From the NCBI GenBank assembly GCA_009602735.1, contig WELA01010110.1, forward strand, positions 115,675 through 161,029: a stretch of DNA of 45,355 bases, written 5' to 3'. The DNA is from Mesotaenium endlicherianum (lineage: Eukaryota > Streptophyta > Zygnematophyceae > Zygnematales > Mesotaeniaceae). The notes below the pieces were generated by a model that searched no databases, was not told where the DNA came from, and saw only the letters and a program-made list of their open reading frames with translations. Within the stretch, counting starts at the first letter, position 1, and every line of letters begins with the position of its first letter. Shown in pieces: positions 10,842-20,453 of this stretch. Made by a program: the position numbers and the translations under genes.

Positions 10842-11586
10842 TGTAAGGTCATAGGTTTATAAAGTGCATTTTTTGAGGTTCATAAAATTATGTTTTGATT
10901 GTACATTCATGTAGAGTGCATTATTGTGGTCATTTTGATATAAAGTTCATCGAATTTGGTCAAGTATTGAGAGAGTTACGGATTTCGGAAGTTTAATTAG
11001 TTTTGAGGTCGGTTGACGACTGTCCTTAAGTCGCGGTGAGCGCGACCGTCGGATTGACCGACAGCGTCGAGCGATCTGGCCCGTTAGAATGAACTCGAAC
11101 CTTCACGTAAGTTCGGCTGACGCGGAGTGCCGACTAGGTCGATTTACCTAGAAGTTTCGGTTTAGCCTAGCGCGTCTAAGATAGAATATTCTAGTAATGT
11201 CGATGCATGTATGTGGACGTCAATTCGGCCCGACACGTCAGATTAGACTGATCTGGCTTACTCACGAATATTCTGGAAGGGACGATTTGACGAACACTTA
11301 GGAAAATCCGTAGCTTCCTCCTAGGGAGGAGCACTTAGGCAGAAAATTATAAATAGGCATAACTTCTTTGTTTCTTATGAGTTTTCACTTCTGTAGATTC
11401 CTACGGGTTTGTAATGACAAGGCCTTTCATCCTACTTCATTTGTGAGCAAATTCTTGCCACTCAAAATGTCAAGTAATTTTCATAAGCTTTGTTAGTGAT
11501 ATGCCGCTGCACTCTTTAGTATGATTGCAACTAGTTCCTTTCCCCGTGAGTCACTACGCTTCCACTAGGGCACTTTGCCCCTTTCA
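10842..11586 (+). repeat. 5' LTR of element F
   Basis: Runs from TGTAAGGTCATAGG to CCCCTTTCA. It contains a TATA box TATAAATA at 11348-11355, just after a CCTCC/GGAGG hairpin (about 11312-11328). That makes it a plausible promoter with R-U5 downstream. GTCGG...CCGAC in U3 (about 11049-11063) can also fold. Confidence 0.92.
11348..11355 (+). promoter_or_regulatory. TATA box in F 5' LTR
   Basis: TATAAATA followed by GG. The same motif is kept in the 3' LTR (15894-15901) and, degenerate, in fragment H and the solo LTR at 7238. It is the likely core promoter of F-family transcripts. Confidence 0.6.
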
Positions 11587-11588
11587 TC

Positions 11589-11601
11589 TGGTATCGGAGC
11601 A
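11589..11601 (+). other. Primer-binding site of element F
   Basis: TGGTATCGGAGCA lies two bases after the 5' LTR. It is close to the initiator-Met tRNA complement (TGGTATCAGAGC) used by many plant and algal retroelements, so tRNA-iMet priming is inferred. Confidence 0.75.
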
Positions 11602-11623
11602 GGGCTAGTTTGCATATTATATT

Positions 11624-12649
11624 ATGGAGTCGCAGCCGGCAGCTGGAGGAGGCGAACATGTCGAGCATGTTGAGCGCGCGGGGCAACAGGCAGCACCAAC
11701 GATGATTAGAGAGCAACAAGATATGCAGGCGATGCTAAGGCAAATGGCAATTGGAGGAGAAGTCTACACCCAGTTTCAACAAAATATGCGCGCGGAGGTG
11801 GAGAGAATGGTGCGAATTGTTATGGGGAACACCGCTTCGACGAGTTCGGCACCTGCACCCGTTGTACCACCAATTCATGTTAACCCAGTGGTGCAACCAG
11901 TTATTCCACCCGCATCAGGAGTGCGTGCACCTAAGCCTGAAGTTTATACTGGAGAGCGTGGATCGCCGCCTGTTCATCAATGGATTTTTGGAGTGAAGAA
12001 GTTTATGGAGTATTCTGCGCTCACGCCCGACAGGCAAGTCGCCTTTGTCATAACCTTGCTGCAGAAGAGTGCTGGAGCTTGGTATGAACGAGAAGAGCAG
12101 CTGTCTGGAGTTCCTGCTACTGTTGATCAGCTATTTGAAGGCTTGAAGAGGCAATTTCAACCTATTGCACCCGAGGCTACCGCTCGAGATCCATTTGTGC
12201 GCCTTCGTCAGCGAGGAAGCGTTCAGGAGTATGTTTCGCGCTTCAACGAGCTGGTGCTTCAATGCCCATCCATGCACGAGTCGGAGATGATGGACAAGTT
12301 CAAGAGGGGACTCAAGCCAACTGTGGCCAAGGAAGTGGCGCTCAAGGACCCTACCAGTCTTGGGGAAATGATGGCATTGGCAACAAGGGTCGACGCTATG
12401 GAGTATAGTCAAAGGCAGTGGGGCAGCCACAATTTTGGAGGATATCGACACTTTGGATCTCAAGCGCCAAGCACGAGTGTTCAAGGTCCAGTACCCATGG
12501 AGTTGGGACTTGTGCAGTACCAGCGCAAGCAGCAGAATTTCAAGCCGAGAGAACCCTGCTATAGTTGCGGCAAGCTTGGACATCTGGCTCGAGACTGTCA
12601 TGTGAAGGCGAAGCAACCTCAACAGCAGGAAAAAGGAGGACGCCAGTAA
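11624..12649 (+). CDS. gag: Gag of element F
   Basis: 341 residues, intact. The N-terminus is Gln/Glu-rich with a Pro-rich stretch. Residues about 110-260 form a Retrotrans_gag capsid domain ([21 protein letters not shown] through [13 protein letters not shown]). A single CCHC zinc knuckle, [14 protein letters not shown], lies near the C-terminus and is followed by a Gln/Lys-rich end. Its role is to build the virus-like particle and bind the RNA. The pol frame (-1) is already open at the zinc knuckle, so the frames overlap by about 85 bases. Unlike A and D, no canonical X-XXY-YYZ slip site was seen in the overlap. How F translates pol is open. Confidence 0.9.
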   Translation: MESQPAAGGGEHVEHVERAGQQAAPTMIREQQDMQAMLRQMAIGGEVYTQFQQNMRAEVERMVRIVMGNTASTSSAPAPVVPPIHVNPVVQPVIPPASGVRAPKPEVYTGERGSPPVHQWIFGVKKFMEYSALTPDRQVAFVITLLQKSAGAWYEREEQLSGVPATVDQLFEGLKRQFQPIAPEATARDPFVRLRQRGSVQEYVSRFNELVLQCPSMHESEMMDKFKRGLKPTVAKEVALKDPTSLGEMMALATRVDAMEYSQRQWGSHNFGGYRHFGSQAPSTSVQGPVPMELGLVQYQRKQQNFKPREPCYSCGKLGHLARDCHVKAKQPQQQEKGGRQ

Positions 12650-15386
12650 GTCGTTCTGGGGTGTCTACTGGCGTGAAGACGAGAACTCACAAGGAGGTTA
12701 TCCCCAGGAGCCTGCCGAGAAGCAAAGGACGAGACTTTGACAAGCCTATCATCGTGGAAGGAGTGGTCGACGACAACAAGGCGAAGTGTATGGTCGACAG
12801 TGGCGCAAGTGCAAATTTTGTGCACAAGAAGCTGGTGAAACAGTGGCGAATCCCTGTGCAGAAGCATTATGAGCCTAAGGAGGCAATTTTGGCAAATGGG
12901 CAGAGACTCAAGTGTGGTGCACCTACGGAAGCTATTCACGTGGAAGTAGCGGGGCACCGGAGTAAGGAAGTTATGGAGCAGGCAGAGTTGGGTCACCATG
13001 AGGTGATATTGGGCCGACCATGGCTGAGGAAAGCCAACCCTCAAGTGCACTGGAGCACAGGACAAGTGAAAGTCCAAGGGCGTGATGGTCGAATGGAGAC
13101 AGCGAAACAGGTGGAGGTAGATACGACCACAAGTAACTGTCTTCTGTCGAGCCTGCAAGTTAAGAAGCTATGCAGGGCGAATCAGGTGAAGGAGATGTAC
13201 CTTGTTTCGGTGGCCCTGGCCAGGTCATCAGATGGAGCAAGCGTGAATCCTAACAGCCTGGGCGAATGTACATCGCCGGAGGAGCAAGTAGTGGTGTCTG
13301 ATCCCCTTGCTCAGAAGGAGCAGAGCCCAACTGCTCAAGAGAAGAAGCCTGCTGAGATGCCTGCCCAAATTAAGGCGCTGTTGGAGGAGTTCAAGTGCGT
13401 GTTTCCTGAGGAACTACCTACAGGATTACCTCCACAGAGAGCTATGGAGCACAAGATTGAGTTGGAACCAGGGAGCAAGCCACCAGTGAGACCCGCCTAT
13501 CGACAATCGTTTGCGGAGTTGGATGAGTTAAAGAAGCAACTGACGGAGTTATTGGAGAAGGGATTCATCCGACCCAGCGAGTCTCCATTTGCAGCGCCAG
13601 TCTTATTTGTGAAGAAGAAGGATGGGACTATGAGGATGTGTGTCGACTACCGGGCACTCAACAAGGTCACCATCAAGAACAGGTACCCACTTCCACGAGT
13701 GGACGAGTTGATTGACAGGCTTGTCGGGGCGAAGTATTTCTCGAAGATCGATTTGAGGAGTGGCTATCACCAGGTACGAATTGCGGAAGGAGACGTTCAG
13801 AAGACTGCTTTCAGAACTCGCTATGGTTTGTTTGAGTTCACAGGCATGCCTTTTGGATTGACCAATGCACCTGCTACATTCATGGGACTCATGAATAGTA
13901 TCTTCAGACCCTACTTGGACCAGTGTGTGGTGGTATTTTTGGACGACATCCTGATCTATTCGAAGACCTTGGAGGAGCATGTGGGGCATCTCAGGAAGGT
14001 GTTGGAGGTCTTGAGAGATCAAAAGCTGTATGGGAAGATGAGCAAGTGCGACTTCTGTCTCAAGGAGGTCGAGTTTCTCGGACACATAGTGGGAGCTGAA
14101 GGAGTCAAGGTGGAGCAGAAGAAGGTGCAAGCAGTCAGAGATTGGCCGGTACCTGCTGATATTCATCAACTCAGGAGTTTCCTCGGCATGGCGAATTATT
14201 ATCGACGTTTCATTGAAGGATTTGCCAAGGTGTGTGCACCGCTCACGGACATGTTGAAGAAGCAGGAGAAGTGGCTATGGGGTGACAAGGAGCAGGAAGC
14301 GTTCGAGAAGATTAACGAGATGTTAACACAGGCACCTGTGTTGGCAATTGCCAGTCCAGAGCTTCCTTTCACCATCATCACGGACGCATCAAACTTTGCA
14401 GTGGGAGCCATTCTTCTCCAGGACCAGGGCAAAGAATTGCAGCCTGTGTCATATGAGAGCAGAAAGTTGAGTCCTGCGGAGCAGAACTATGCAGCACACG
14501 AACGAGAGATGTTGGCTATTATCCAGACTTTGAGGATTTGGCGATGTTATGTGGACGGCCGGAAGGTGTTCATAAAGACCGACCGCAAAAGCTTGGAGAA
14601 GTTCATGACGCAGCCAACGTTGACACCAAGATAAGCAAGGTGGATGGAGTTTCTGCAACAGTTCGACCACAAGATTGAGTACTTACCTGGGAAGATCAAC
14701 CCTGCAGACGCTTTATCCAGGAGGTGTGACCTTGCAGCTGTCTCAGTCATCAAGGAGAATATGGACTTCAAGGAGAAGCTTCAAAAAGGTTATGAGGAGG
14801 ACCCACAGTTTGCTGATGGTGGAGCAGCGGAGTTCAACGCGAGTATGCAGAAGAAGGACGGCATATGGTATTATGGTGATTCCAAGAGAGTGGTGGTACC
14901 TGACATCAAGGAGCTACGAGACTTACTACTTGCGGAGCATCATGACTGCTTATATGCTGGACACTTTGGAAGCGAGAAGACGGCAAGCGTGCTGAAGCGG
15001 GAATACTACTGGAGAAATATGGACAAGGACATCGAGGAGTGGATCAGGAGTTGCGATGCGTGCCAGCGAAAAAAGACACCAAATCAAAAGAAGGGAGTTG
15101 TTTGCGACCATACGTTGACCCAAATGAAGAACATCCTGGACGACTACCTACACCGCCACCATCGGTCGAGATCGATGATGTATTGGAGTATGAAGTGGAG
15201 GCGATTGTCGGCGATCGACGAGTCAAGCGAGGTCAACGATTTGCATAAGAGTATCTGGTCAAGTGGAAAGGCTACCCTGCGGACGACAACACTTGGGAGC
15301 CAGAGGCCAACTTAACTCATTGTAAGAGTAAGTTGAGGCGTTATCTACAGAATGCGTCGAGGACGTCGCATCTTAGAGAGGGGGAT
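12565..15386 (+). pseudogene. pol: Pol of element F: protease, RT, RNase H, integrase zinc finger, chromodomain; integrase core deleted
   Basis: The main ORF (12565-14634) carries an aspartic protease ([10 protein letters not shown]), a reverse transcriptase ([20 protein letters not shown], catalytic FLDD near 13939) and RNase H ([11 protein letters not shown]). In-frame TAA at 14632-14634 breaks it in RNase H, where the family consensus would suggest CAA. The frame then continues with [15 protein letters not shown] and the integrase HHCC finger ending CDACQRKK. Right after it (about 15095-15103) the sequence jumps to the linker before the chromodomain (PPPSVEIDDVLEYEVEAIV). The D-D-E core and GPY/F region are therefore gone. 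A chromodomain ([18 protein letters not shown]) follows, with another stop before it. Confidence 0.88.
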
Positions 15387-15388
15387 GA

Positions 15389-16132
15389 TGTAAGGTCATA
15401 GGTTTATAAGTGCATTTTTTGAGTTTCATAAAATTATGTTCTGATTACACATTCATGCAGAGTGCATTTTTGTGGTCATTTTGATATAAAGTTCATCGAA
15501 ACTGGTCAAGTATTGAGAGAGTTACGGATTTCGGAAGTTTAATTAGTTTTGAGGTCGGTTGACGACTGTCCTTAAGTCGCGGTGAGCGTGACCGTCGGAT
15601 TGACCGACAGCGTCGAGCGATCTGGCCCGTTAGAATGAACTCGAACCTTCACGTAAGTTCGGCTGACGCGGAGTGCCGACTAGGTCGATTTACCTAGAAG
15701 TTTCGATTTAGCCTAGCGCGTCTAAGATAGAATATTCTAGTAATGTCGATGCATGTATGTGGACGTCAATTCGGCCCGACACGTCAGATTAGACTGATCT
15801 GGCTTACTCACAAATATTCTGGAAAGGAGGATTTGACAAACACTTTGGAAAATCCGTAGCTTCCTCCTAGGGAGGAGCACTTAGGCAGAAAATTATAAAT
15901 AGGCATAACTTCTTTGTTTCTTATGAGTTTTCACTTCTGTAAATTCCTACGGGTTTGTAATGACAAGACCTTTCATCCTACATCATTTGTGAGCAGTTTC
16001 TTGCCACTCAAAATGTCAAGTAATTTTCCTAAGCTTTGTTAGTGATATGCCGCTGCACTCTTTAGTATGATTGCAACTAGTTCCTTTCCTCGTGAGTCAC
16101 TACGCTTCCACTAGGGCACTTTGCCCCTTTCA
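15389..16132 (+). repeat. 3' LTR of element F
   Basis: 744 bases, nearly identical to the 5' LTR, with TG...CA ends. Preceded by the purine tract and followed by ACAGT. The small number of differences points to a young insertion. Confidence 0.92.
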
Positions 16133-16137
16133 ACAGT

Positions 16138-16897
16138 TGTGTCCACGAGGAAAAATTATCCTAAGGCTATATTGTATATGAAGCCTGATAGCCAGCCTAA
16201 AGGTGCTTGTCTGGCAGCTTACAATGAACACCGCCCTTTGGTAGCAACTGTTTGGAATGACAAAGCTCCTTGTGCATTTCTATCTACAGCCAAAGGGCTA
16301 GCTCCCAAAACACAAACAAGGCGTAACAGAAAACAAAAACTTGTCCTTCCAGCTCCTGATTTAGTTGAGCACTACAACTTGTATAAAGATGCTGTAGATC
16401 AATATGAGGCATACTGTTTGAAGAGGGGCTACAGTGCTGAGAGAGTTCTAGTCAACAGGAAGTGGTGGCACAGAGCATATTGGGGTTTCTTTGATGGCCT
16501 TCTAGCTAATGTGTTTATCATGCACAAGATGGTGAATCCTACCGCGGACAGGTGGGACACTTACTTGGACATCATGGATGAGATGTGTTCTTTCCAGCAC
16601 CCTAATGAAGCAAGTTCGAGTGGAGTGTCAACAAGGGTTGTGGCAGCTCAGCCTACAGGAGAAGGAAGGTTCAGTGGCAGGCACTTTCCAGCGGAGGTAG
16701 AGAACAGATGTTATTGCGTCGTGTGCGTTGCGGGTACTTTTGGACATCGTGCTAATAGGAAGAGAGCTAAGTATAGTGACTACAAGTGCTTGCAGTGCAA
16801 TGTCTATTTGTGTGCTGCCCCTTGCTTTCATATCTACCATACAACCAGAGAGATTCCCCATCTTGATGTTGGACCAAAGAAAGAGAAGAGGAAATAG
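16138..16897 (+). pseudogene. piggyBac transposase, 3' part with Cys-rich domain
   Basis: Continuation of the transposase after element F and the second ACAGT copy (16133-16137). The frame matches exactly when one target copy is counted. It carries the third catalytic Asp (D626 of the combined numbering) in YWGFFDGLLANVF. The C-terminal zinc-binding Cys-rich domain of piggyBac proteins follows: CYCVVC, then CLQCNVYLCAAPCFHIYH. It ends with a basic PKKEKRK tail and TAG at 16895. This part has no internal stop, so decay of the gene is confined to the two upstream nonsense codons and the insertion. Confidence 0.87.
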
Positions 16898-17633
16898 AGA
16901 CATTTGGGCGTGATAACGACGAAAATTGTACATTCTTTTATAAGGTAGAACAAAATGTATGCTATAAAACTGCTGAGGACATGAGACTCGTGTGCTGATG
17001 TGACTGTTTTTTATTATATTTTTTGTTTTTCCAAAAATAAAAATATTGCAGATTTTGCCCCTGAAGAGTGAATGTTTGACTTGTTTAATTCATTTTTTAT
17101 AATTAAAAATAACAAAAAAAAAAATCAAAAAGCTGTCAAAGAACTTATGTGGTGTGCATAGTTTGAAGCTAGCATGATCTTTGTGCACTTCAGAAAGTGC
17201 TACTAAGTTGAGGCAGGTACCACAACGCTTGTTCCATCAATGTTTTTTTGCGCATCAAATGTGATGCTATTTTTCTTTGGGACCTATCGTGTACCATACT
17301 TATCCTATGACTTTGAAACTTTGCACACCCACTTACTACTCTTATGCACACAGCAGGAAAAAATCACAATCTCTGGATCACTTTCTGGTAAGAGTTATGA
17401 TGCACCAATATTGCAATTTTTTCAAGATTTTTTTGGGTTGCATTCTTTTCGATTTTTTTTCCTCAAAAAAAAATCAAGTTACCAAAAAAAAAATAGGATC
17501 CTCAAGATTGTGATATAAGATTTCCAAATATATGCATCACGTAAGATTTGGATTGGTATTGTGGTGGGAAAAAAATCAAAAGTAATAGTTGTAGATGCAT
17601 CAAAAGGTGTGTATTCTGGTGGGCCATCTGGTG
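16898..17633. other. 3' untranslated and subterminal part of the piggyBac element
   Basis: AT-rich with several A and T homopolymer runs; no gene. It contains the right subterminal hairpin GCATCAAATGTGATGC (17252-17267) and ends with the right terminal repeat (17621-17633). Confidence 0.6.
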
Positions 17634-17637
17634 TAAA

Positions 17638-17752
17638 TGCTAAATCTGACCCTATCCTTTTACTGCTCATACTGCTTCCTTATAATCAGCATCAAGAACT
17701 AACTCATTGAGGATGAGGTACCAACCCTTCATGACTTCCTGATTTGTATGCT
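17638..17752 (-). pseudogene. hAT transposase remnant, part 1 (upstream of the piggyBac insertion)
   Basis: On the minus strand it reads EVMKGWYLILNELVLDADYKEA, then after a frame change SSKRIGSDLAF. That frame continues directly across the TTAA target into NNPTADKENE at 9031 and below. It therefore joins the hAT fragment at 8652-9031 and shows that piggyBac landed in a hAT gene. It is cut on its 5' side by gypsy element E at 17753. Function is lost. Confidence 0.72.
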
Positions 17753-18029
17753 TGTAATGAATCAATGTATTGCTAGGAATAAAATTCATTTAAATATAAT
17801 AGTTAATTGATCTCAGTTTGTTGAACTTCAGTTAGTAACAAGTCTGCTGGTATTTTATAAATATTCAGTATAATGACTCAGCCGAGAGCAGCAGGCTGAA
17901 GTCTGTTATTGGTCGGCTTGTTCACACATTCTTTGACAGTCAGCTGACTGCAGAACTCAATATCAGTGCACTACTTAGTAATGCATCCAAGTGAGGTATG
18001 TTAGATGAGTGGCCGGATGACATCCTTGG
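17753..18029 (+). repeat. Left LTR of element E, first segment
   Basis: From TGTAATGAATCAATG to the CTTGG target copy of element B (18025-18029). It is similar in order to the A LTR but strongly diverged. The rest of the LTR lies at 43422-43854. Confidence 0.78.
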
Positions 18030-18127
18030 TGTAGTGATTTGAGTTTTAATATATTTATTTGCTTTTATTTTAGTGCTTTTGAATATACTTAAAGTGGTAT
18101 TGTGTGGATTCAAATGTGAATAGATAC
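18030..18127 (+). repeat. 5' LTR of element B, first piece
   Basis: Starts TGTAGTGATTTGAG, matching TGTAATGATTTAAG at 42914. Interrupted after GATAC (18123-18127) by element A, and resumes at 26977. Confidence 0.9.
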
Positions 18128-18188
18128 TGTAATAAATCAGTATATTAGTATATATAATATTCATTTAAATATAATAGTTAATATAGTG

Positions 18189-18266
18189 CAGCCTGCTAGA
18201 CTTTAATTAGTAGTCAGTCTGCTGAACTTTAGTTAGTAATCAGTCTGCAGGACTTTACATAATTAT
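18189..18266 (+). repeat. Three 26-bp tandem repeats in U3 of the A LTR
   Basis: Units start at 18189, 18215 and 18241, each beginning CAG(C/T)CTGC and containing ACTTTA. The 3' LTR has the same three (26289-26366). Both D LTRs carry only two, so copy number varies, as is common for LTR enhancer repeats. Confidence 0.75.
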
Positions 18267-18452
18267 CAGTTTAATGACTTGGCCAAAAGCAGCAGGCTGA
18301 AGTCAGCTTAAGTCAGCTTGCTGACACATTCTTTGACAGCCAGCTGACTTCCGTGCTCGGTAGCAGCGAACTGCCTTGATATGCATCTAAGTACCACCTG
18401 CTAGATGAATGGCCAGATGACATCCCCATGATGGATGGCTATTCGGGATGAT

Positions 18453-18518
18453 GGGAGATGGCGGTGGATTTGGTTAACCGAGGTCCTACCAACGTGGTTA
18501 ACTCCCGGGTAGGCGGTG
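18453..18518 (+). promoter_or_regulatory. Conserved 66-bp LTR block (element A, 5' LTR copy)
   Basis: From GGGAGATGGCGGTGG to GGTAGGCGGTG. It contains GGTTAAC twice and the inverted repeat CCTACC...GGTAGG. Other copies are at 7174, 26553, 30672 (-), 31350 (-), 39366 (-), 43445 and 45104. All are 66 bases. Function unknown; a cis-regulatory or RNA-structure role is inferred from its conservation. Confidence 0.7.
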
Positions 18519-18873
18519 CCATCGCACTGACCGTTGAACAGTAAACTCATTCCATGTACATATGCTAGGCATTGCTCTCGAGTTCGGCATTCGGAAACGA
18601 GGCCAACTCTCTTGTACAGCTTACTGAGAGAACTCTGAATCCAAGGCGAGAAGCCATTGATACGCACTGTCTTCTAACCTTGCTTATGTATGAGTTTACT
18701 GATTTGCATCATTGATGCTAGTTTACTCGCATTTGACTTACGAGTATTATTCCCTGCTAGTGTATTGTCCTTTGCCGTTTAACTAGTTAACGGAAATACC
18801 ATAAAGATTACTTGCTGATATAAAGATCTTTATTAATTGTTAATCGCCTATTTGGTAAGTCGATTCATTTCAG

Positions 18874-18886
18874 TGGTATCGGAGCA
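18874..18886 (+). other. Primer-binding site of element A
   Basis: TGGTATCGGAGCA, one base after the LTR end. Identical to that of F and D. Initiator-Met tRNA is the likely primer. Confidence 0.75.
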
Positions 18887-18906
18887 GTTATCACAGTCTT
18901 CTTTGT

Positions 18907-20385
18907 ATGGTAAGGACAAGGTCTCAAACTAGCAACTCCCGAGACATGGAGAACCAGGATAACGAGAATGTCGAAAACCAGGCGGAAAGCCATGTAGCGG
19001 GAAACCGTACCTATTCGGAAGCAGTAGCGGATACTGCAGCTAGGGAGGCTGCAGATGAGGCAGCTGCTATTGCCTCAGTCGCAGCTCAGCAAGCTGAGGA
19101 GGAGATAGCCAGACTAGAAGCTGAACAAGTAGCAAAGGCCGCTGAAGATATACAAAGGAGGGAAGGACAGCCAGCTGACGAGCGCACTGTTGAAGAACTT
19201 ATGGCATCAAGGGCCAATGTTCTGAACCCACCTCCTGCCGTACAACTCAATGTACCCCTAGGTCAAATACGTGACCGGCTGAATGCGGCAGGAATTGCTG
19301 CTGCAGGAGCAAGAGGGATTGTTGAGGACACTACTCAGCGAGTAGATGCCAATGCTGCTGCTGCATTTGCTAATCTACCACCCCAAAATGTAGACTTGGG
19401 AGCATTGTTCGTTCAGATGCAGTCGCAAATGGCGACCATGTATCAGTCCCAGCAGGAGGACAAAAGAATCATAATGTCCCTACTCCGGGACAGAGACCAA
19501 CTGGGGTCTCACACCACTAGTGGTGGTGGCCGAGGGCCTAGTAAGCCCAAGCCGAAACCTCCCCAGGACTATGATCCTGAGGGAAACAGAAAATATTACC
19601 TGATCAAGTTTCTCGCGGATGTTGAGCAGTGGCTGGAGAACTACCCAGAACTGCAAGATTACGAGAAGGTCAGGCACACCGGTGCGCTACTGAAAGGCAG
19701 TGCCGCAGACTGGTGGCTTTACTGGAAGGAAGAGCGTAAGGCTCGGCAACTCGGTGACCCTACGTGGGTAGAGTTTGTCGAGAAGTTGCATGAGAAGTTT
19801 GATGTCATCAACCAGCAGGAGAAAGCTATCTATGCGATGATCTCCCTGACACTGAAGCAGACCACTTCAGTTGCTGAGTTTGCTCAAAAGTTCCAAGAGA
19901 ACATGATGAAGCAGCCTGATTTGCCAGAACGGTATAGGATAGCATACTTCAGGTATGGCTTGAAATCCGAGGTCTCTGGTCATTTTGCTGAGAAAAAGTA
20001 TGAGAAACTGGCTGACTTGATCCAGGATGCTGACGCCTGGGATCAGCAGCAGTTCAATCACAAGCGCCAGAGTAACGCTTTGGTGTCTAAGATTGTCAAA
20101 AAGCCCCACGGTTCCTACAATGCAGTTGAAGGAGACCAGGCTGAGGATAATCAGGGTGATGAATATGAGTATGAGTACAATGCTATTCAGTCTAGAGGTA
20201 GAGGTGGTCCCTCTCGAGGTGGCTATGGAAGGGGTGGTGGTAGGACTAAGCCGAGACCAGCCTCAGCAAAATCTACTTGCTACCATTGTCAGCAGAAAGG
20301 CCACTACAGAGAACAGTGTCCGGTCAAGCACCTGCCTAAGGTCGAGAGAAAAGACCAGCCTTTAAAAGACAGCAACAGTCAGTAA
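18907..20385 (+). CDS. gag: Gag of element A
   Basis: 492 residues. The N-terminus is basic (MVRTRSQTS), followed by an Ala/Glu-rich helical region (about 35-90). The capsid domain (about 215-380) includes [23 protein letters not shown] and [14 protein letters not shown]. An RG-rich stretch ([17 protein letters not shown]) and one CCHC knuckle, [14 protein letters not shown], precede the end. It forms the particle and packages RNA. Its start codon is at once followed by GTAAGG, a possible splice donor. A -1 frameshift signal sits at its last codons. The translation is identical, over all 492 residues, to that of element D. Confidence 0.95.
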   Translation: MVRTRSQTSNSRDMENQDNENVENQAESHVAGNRTYSEAVADTAAREAADEAAAIASVAAQQAEEEIARLEAEQVAKAAEDIQRREGQPADERTVEELMASRANVLNPPPAVQLNVPLGQIRDRLNAAGIAAAGARGIVEDTTQRVDANAAAAFANLPPQNVDLGALFVQMQSQMATMYQSQQEDKRIIMSLLRDRDQLGSHTTSGGGRGPSKPKPKPPQDYDPEGNRKYYLIKFLADVEQWLENYPELQDYEKVRHTGALLKGSAADWWLYWKEERKARQLGDPTWVEFVEKLHEKFDVINQQEKAIYAMISLTLKQTTSVAEFAQKFQENMMKQPDLPERYRIAYFRYGLKSEVSGHFAEKKYEKLADLIQDADAWDQQQFNHKRQSNALVSKIVKKPHGSYNAVEGDQAEDNQGDEYEYEYNAIQSRGRGGPSRGGYGRGGGRTKPRPASAKSTCYHCQQKGHYREQCPVKHLPKVERKDQPLKDSNSQ

Positions 20386-20401
20386 TCCAGTCTACTGACT
20401 G
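20361..20401 (+). promoter_or_regulatory. Programmed -1 frameshift signal between gag and pol (element A)
   Basis: The heptamer TTTAAAA (20361-20367) is read in the gag frame as CC-T TTA AAA, the canonical X-XXY-YYZ slip site. An 8-nt spacer (20368-20375) leads to a perfect 9-bp stem, CAGTCAGTA (20376-20384) with TACTGACTG (20393-20401), closed by an 8-nt loop. The gag stop TAA (20383-20385) lies at the stem-loop boundary. The -1 frame is open through the site into pol. Four loop bases (ATCC) could pair with GGAT at 20405-20408 to make a weak pseudoknot. Confidence 0.85.
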
Positions 20402-20453
20402 TGAGGATGCTAGAGATAGTGAGTCGTCACTAGCTGCCCTCGTAGCAGGTATT

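Larger units (their letters stand above)
10842..16132 (+). mobile_element. Gypsy chromovirus element F, integrase-deleted
   Basis: A 5291-base LTR retrotransposon inserted in the piggyBac transposase with target duplication ACAGT (10837-10841 and 16133-16137). Its LTRs are 745 and 744 bases, begin TGTAAGGTCATAGG and end GCCCCTTTCA, and look nearly identical. The primer-binding site is TGGTATCGGAGCA (11589-11601), and a purine tract AGAGAGGGGGATGA precedes the 3' LTR. Gag and pol are present, but the integrase core is missing and pol has a stop. It is recent but not autonomous. Confidence 0.93.
9036..17633 (+). mobile_element. piggyBac-type DNA transposon, split by gypsy element F
   Basis: Imperfect 13-base terminal inverted repeats are CACTAGATGGCCC (9036-9048) and GGGCCATCTGGTG (17621-17633). 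The left end abuts TTAA (9032-9035), the piggyBac target; the right flank is TAAA, one base off. Inside lie the transposase (9322-10841 plus 16138-16897) and, near both ends, a GCATCA-N4-TGATGC hairpin (9052-9067 and 17252-17267). Without F the element would be about 3.3 kb. It interrupts a hAT gene whose reading frame resumes across the insertion. Confidence 0.85.
18128..18872 (+). repeat. 5' LTR of element A
   Basis: TG...CA ends. U3 contains three 26-base tandem repeats (18189-18266) and the 66-bp block (18453-18518). A TATA-like GATATAAAG lies near 18818, close to the 3' end. Confidence 0.93.

Noticed and set aside
12618..12649. A-rich GGAAAAAGG as a frameshift slip site in element F
   Set aside because: It does not fit X-XXY-YYZ in the gag register, and no strong downstream stem was seen.
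16898..17633. Repeated A and T runs suggesting a poly(A) retroposon tail
   Set aside because: They lie inside the piggyBac boundaries, with no target duplication or coding of a LINE or SINE.
18401..18667. ORFs inside LTRs that recur in several copies
   Set aside because: They recur because the LTR recurs. Frames are not kept between diverged LTRs, so coding is unlikely; the 66-bp block is conserved at the DNA level instead.
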